Assembly: GCA_944322855.1 (NCBI GenBank)
Contig: CALUQG010000013.1
Location: 1-52,050 of the forward strand
Direction: 5' to 3'
DNA length: 52,050 nt
DNA from: Candidatus Gastranaerophilales bacterium
Lineage (GTDB): Bacteria > Cyanobacteriota > Vampirovibrionia > Gastranaerophilales > Gastranaerophilaceae
The translations under genes and the position numbers were made by a program. Shown here piece by piece: positions 49,217 to 52,050 of this stretch. Positions within the stretch are counted from its first letter, which is position 1. Each line of letters begins with the position of its first letter. The notes under the pieces were generated by a model. It ran no database searches. It was given only the letters and a program-made list of their open reading frames with translations, and was not told the DNA's origin.

Positions 49217-51697
49217 CTACTTAACAGTTTCTGTTTCAACTTTAGCGGCATCATTATGACCGGCTTTTTCAAAAACAATCTTTTTGTCTTCAAGTTTTGC
49301 AGAAATAACATCTCCAGCCACATATTTGCCATTAAGAATTTCTTCGGCAAGAGTATCCTCTATTTTCTTTTGAATTACTCTTCTAAGAGGTCTGGCACCA
49401 TATGCCTCAGAATAACCTTCATCTGCAAGATAATCTTTAACCTCATCTGAAACCTCAATAGTAAAGTCATGTGACTGAATACGTTTAACAAGGTCTTTAA
49501 ACATAAGGTCAACAATTTCTCTAATTTCAGGTTTGCTAAGATGAGAGAACACGATAATATCATCAATTCTGTTAAGGAATTCCGGTCTGAATGCCTTTTT
49601 CATTTCTTCCATAACAGTATCTTTAAGGTGTTCATATTTGTCTTTTGACTCATCGTTTGAAACAGAGAAGCCGAGTTTTGATGAAGTTGTAATCATGCTG
49701 GCACCAACGTTACTTGTCATAATAATAATAGTATTTTTAAAGTTAACGTGTCTGCCTTTTGCATCTGTCAAACGTCCGTCATCAAGTATTTGCAGCATGA
49801 TATTGAACACATCAGGGTGAGCTTTTTCAATTTCATCAAAAAGAATAACTGAATACGGTTTTTTTCTGATTGTCTCAGTTAAATGTCCGCCATCATCATA
49901 TCCGACGTAGCCCGGAGGAGAGCCGATAAGTTTTGATGTTGAATGTTTTTCCATAAACTCTGACATATCAACTCTTATCATATTTTCTTCAGAGCCAAAT
50001 ACAGCTTCTGCAAGAGCTTTTGCAAGTTCTGTTTTACCGACACCGGTAGGGCCAGCAAAGATAAAGCTTCCGATTGGCCTGTTCGGAGATTTTAGCCCGA
50101 CTCTGGCACGTCTAATTGCTTTTGCCAGAGATACAACAGCCTGATCCTGACCAATTACCCTCTGATGAAGAGTATCTTCGAGTTTCAAAAGTCTTTCGGA
50201 TTCTTTTTCAGTAATCTTTGTAGTTGGAATACCGGTCATTGTACTGACAACCTCTGCTACGTGTTCAGCTGTAACTACCGGTTTATTGGCATCATGTTCT
50301 TCTTTCCATTGTTGTGACATTTCTCTGATTTTTTCTTTCAAATCAGCCTCTTTGTCACGAAGATTGGATGCATGTTCAAACTCTTGATTACGAATTGCAT
50401 CTTCTTTTTGTTTGATAATACTTTTTAGCTCTTTTTCAAGCTCTTTTCCTTCCGGTGGCAGCGAGCTTACATTCAATCGGACTTTTGAGCTTGCTTCATC
50501 AATAATGTCTATCGCCTTATCAGGAAGAAATCTGTCAGTAATATACTTATCAGACAATGAAACTGCAGCAATAATCGCTTCATCAGATATTTTCAATCTG
50601 TGGTGTTCTTCATATTTTGACTTAAGTCCTCTTATAATCTCGATAGATTCGTCAATTGAAGGTTCTTCAATGATTACCGGCTGAAATCTTCTTTCAAGAG
50701 CAGCATCTTTTTCAACATATTTTCTGTATTCATCCAGAGTAGTTGCGCCAATAACCTGAATTTCACCTCTGGATAAAGCCGGTTTCAATATATTGGCAGC
50801 GTCAATAGCACCTTCTGCAGCGCCAGCACCAATCAAAGTATGCATTTCATCAATAACAAGAATTACATTTCCGGCTTGCCTGATTTCATCCATAATCTTT
50901 TTGAGACGTTCTTCAAATTCACCTCTATATTTTGTACCTGCAACAAGCAATCCCATATCAAGCTGAATGATTTTTTTGCCTTCCAAAATATCAGGAACAT
51001 CAGAATTAACAATTCTTATAGCAAGTCCTTCTGCAACAGCAGTTTTGCCGACACCCGGTTCACCTATCAAAACAGGATTATTTTTTGTTCTTCTTGCCAG
51101 TATTTGTATTACACGTTCAATTTCTTTTTCTCTGCCTACAACAGGATCAAGTCTTTGCTCTTGAGCTGCAAGAGTAAGGTCTGTGCCAAATTCATCTAAA
51201 GAAGGAGTTTTTGTTTTACCGCCTGAAGCAGTACCGGCAGTCGCTGTCTGAGCAGTGGGTTTTGATTCGCCAAGCATTTTTATAACATTGCTTCTGAGCT
51301 TGTTTAAATCAACACCGAGATTTTCAAGAACTCTTGCAGCAACACCTTCGCCTTCTCTTATTAAGCCGAGAAGAAGATGTTCTGTACCGATATAATTGTG
51401 ACCCAGCTGTCTTGCTTCATCCCAGGAAAGCTCCAAAACTCTCTTGGCTCTGGGGGTAAACGGTATTTCAACAGCAACAAAGCCTGAGCCTCTGCCTATT
51501 ATTTTTTCAACTTCAGCTCTTGCATCTTTGAGGGTTATCCCCATAGATTTCAATGTTTTTGATGCAACACCGGTGCCTTCACCGATTAAGCCAAGCAGAA
51601 CCTGTTCTGTACCGACAAAATTATGTCCTAATCTTCTCGCCTCTTCTTGAGCGAGCATGATTACCTTTATCGCTTTTTCTGTAAAACGTTCAAACAT
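49217..51697 (-). CDS. clpC: ClpC protease ATPase subunit
   Basis: An 826-residue Hsp100 unfoldase that feeds substrates to ClpP. Order of parts: two Clp_N repeats (about 1-150, [20 protein letters not shown] and the second beginning [17 protein letters not shown]), AAA-1 with Walker [10 protein letters not shown] near 212, a UVR-type coiled middle domain near 425-465, AAA-2 with Walker [14 protein letters not shown] near 551, and a C-terminal D2 small domain ([20 protein letters not shown]). The UVR-containing layout is that of ClpC rather than ClpA or ClpB. It is monocistronic with its own terminator. Confidence 0.96.
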   Translation of the reverse strand: MFERFTEKAIKVIMLAQEEARRLGHNFVGTEQVLLGLIGEGTGVASKTLKSMGITLKDARAEVEKIIGRGSGFVAVEIPFTPRAKRVLELSWDEARQLGHNYIGTEHLLLGLIREGEGVAARVLENLGVDLNKLRSNVIKMLGESKPTAQTATAGTASGGKTKTPSLDEFGTDLTLAAQEQRLDPVVGREKEIERVIQILARRTKNNPVLIGEPGVGKTAVAEGLAIRIVNSDVPDILEGKKIIQLDMGLLVAGTKYRGEFEERLKKIMDEIRQAGNVILVIDEMHTLIGAGAAEGAIDAANILKPALSRGEIQVIGATTLDEYRKYVEKDAALERRFQPVIIEEPSIDESIEIIRGLKSKYEEHHRLKISDEAIIAAVSLSDKYITDRFLPDKAIDIIDEASSKVRLNVSSLPPEGKELEKELKSIIKQKEDAIRNQEFEHASNLRDKEADLKEKIREMSQQWKEEHDANKPVVTAEHVAEVVSTMTGIPTTKITEKESERLLKLEDTLHQRVIGQDQAVVSLAKAIRRARVGLKSPNRPIGSFIFAGPTGVGKTELAKALAEAVFGSEENMIRVDMSEFMEKHSTSKLIGSPPGYVGYDDGGHLTETIRKKPYSVILFDEIEKAHPDVFNIMLQILDDGRLTDAKGRHVNFKNTIIIMTSNVGASMITTSSKLGFSVSNDESKDKYEHLKDTVMEEMKKAFRPEFLNRIDDIIVFSHLSKPEIREIVDLMFKDLVKRIQSHDFTIEVSDEVKDYLADEGYSEAYGARPLRRVIQKKIEDTLAEEILNGKYVAGDVISAKLEDKKIVFEKAGHNDAAKVETETVK

Positions 51698-51811
51698 TAT
51701 TAACTCCTGTCCGTATGTTTTGGTAAAGATTATGAACCTATTTTACCTTTGTATTTATTTTACCTCATAACATACATTTGTTTCAACTTAAATTTTTTCT
51801 CAATACACAAC

Positions 51812-52050
51812 TTAATGCATTGTTTCAAGTTCTTTTAACATTTTTCTTGCCGGATAATAGCCGTATCCTTTTTCCATACTAACTAACAAAGACTCTTTTG
51901 CCTTTTTAATTTCATTGTTGTGTATATGGCATTTTGCTATCATAAAATGAACCTCAGGGTCAATGTAACAAACATCCTTTGCCTTTTGGAGAAACAACCG
52001 GGCTAAATCATAATAGCCGTTATTGATAAAAACTCTGCCTATGAATTTAT
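51812..52050 (-). CDS. C-terminal end of a TPR protein (cut by the window edge)
   Basis: The minus-strand frame is open to the window end and encodes at least 79 residues. It shows tetratricopeptide-like helix pairs: NNGYYDLARLFLQKAKDVCYI, EVHFMIAKCHIHNNEIKKAKESLLVSMEKG and a short final helix (PARKMLKELETMH). The spacing of about 34 residues fits TPR repeats, which mediate protein binding. The start lies beyond the window, so the full length and partners are unknown. Confidence 0.65.
   Translation of the reverse strand, partial: KFIGRVFINNGYYDLARLFLQKAKDVCYIDPEVHFMIAKCHIHNNEIKKAKESLLVSMEKGYGYYPARKMLKELETMH

Overview
Organism. The window is an A+T-rich bacterial chromosome fragment using the standard bacterial code. 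It carries ClpC, a secretin/PilB/PilC apparatus with MshEN-type PilB, U32 peptidase, PheA, a phosphohexomutase and MetK. ClpC, DUF3137-like and DUF6812-like genes together with the base composition suggest a non-photosynthetic relative of Cyanobacteria (gut Melainabacteria/Vampirovibrionia, e.g. Gastranaerophilales). This is inference; no rRNA is present to settle it.

Layout. 0-11.3 kb is host: tRNA-Ile(GAT), then a minus-strand pilus/secretion operon (PilP-like, secretin, PilB, PilC, DUF6812-like, DUF3137), a divergent U32 peptidase and a DUF308 membrane protein. 11.4-41.6 kb is one prophage-like element. 41.7-52 kb is host again: YjbQ, a secreted protein, small proteins, PheA, phosphohexomutase, MetK, an unassigned structured-RNA candidate, ClpC and the end of a TPR protein.

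The element. It encodes small and large terminase, portal, scaffold, capsid, connectors, tail tube, two tail-assembly chaperones (both with a -1 frameshift extension), two tape-measure proteins, gpM/L-like, gpK-like and gpJ-like tail proteins, fibre, small membrane proteins and a GH108 muramidase. I see no integrase, repressor or replication gene, and the modules are shuffled relative to the usual siphophage order. It is either a defective prophage or a domesticated, gene-transfer-agent-like particle locus.

Cargo. At the seams between modules lie accessory genes. (1) Eight minus-strand paralogous exported proteins form an array just upstream of tape-measure gene 1. Almost every one is separated from the next by a copy of the first ~20-30 codons of that tape-measure gene, with its own ribosome binding site. 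A ninth member sits just upstream of tape-measure gene 2. (2) A lipase-type protein faces three paralogous membrane proteins. (3) A DUF6973-like protein faces two membrane proteins. The two putative effectors of (2) and (3) share a ~100-residue C-terminal module. (4) An LprI-like protein overlaps a lipoprotein gene.

How it may work (inference). Structural genes and putative effectors have Shine-Dalgarno sites and run on the plus strand. The exported and membrane proteins mostly have a -10 box 6-8 bases before ATG, implying leaderless, lysis-independent expression. This fits effector/immunity pairs plus an array of envelope proteins that could act on incoming tape-measure proteins (superinfection exclusion). 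The array looks like a recombinational record of tape-measure 5' ends paired with exported proteins and is the best candidate for an undescribed system.
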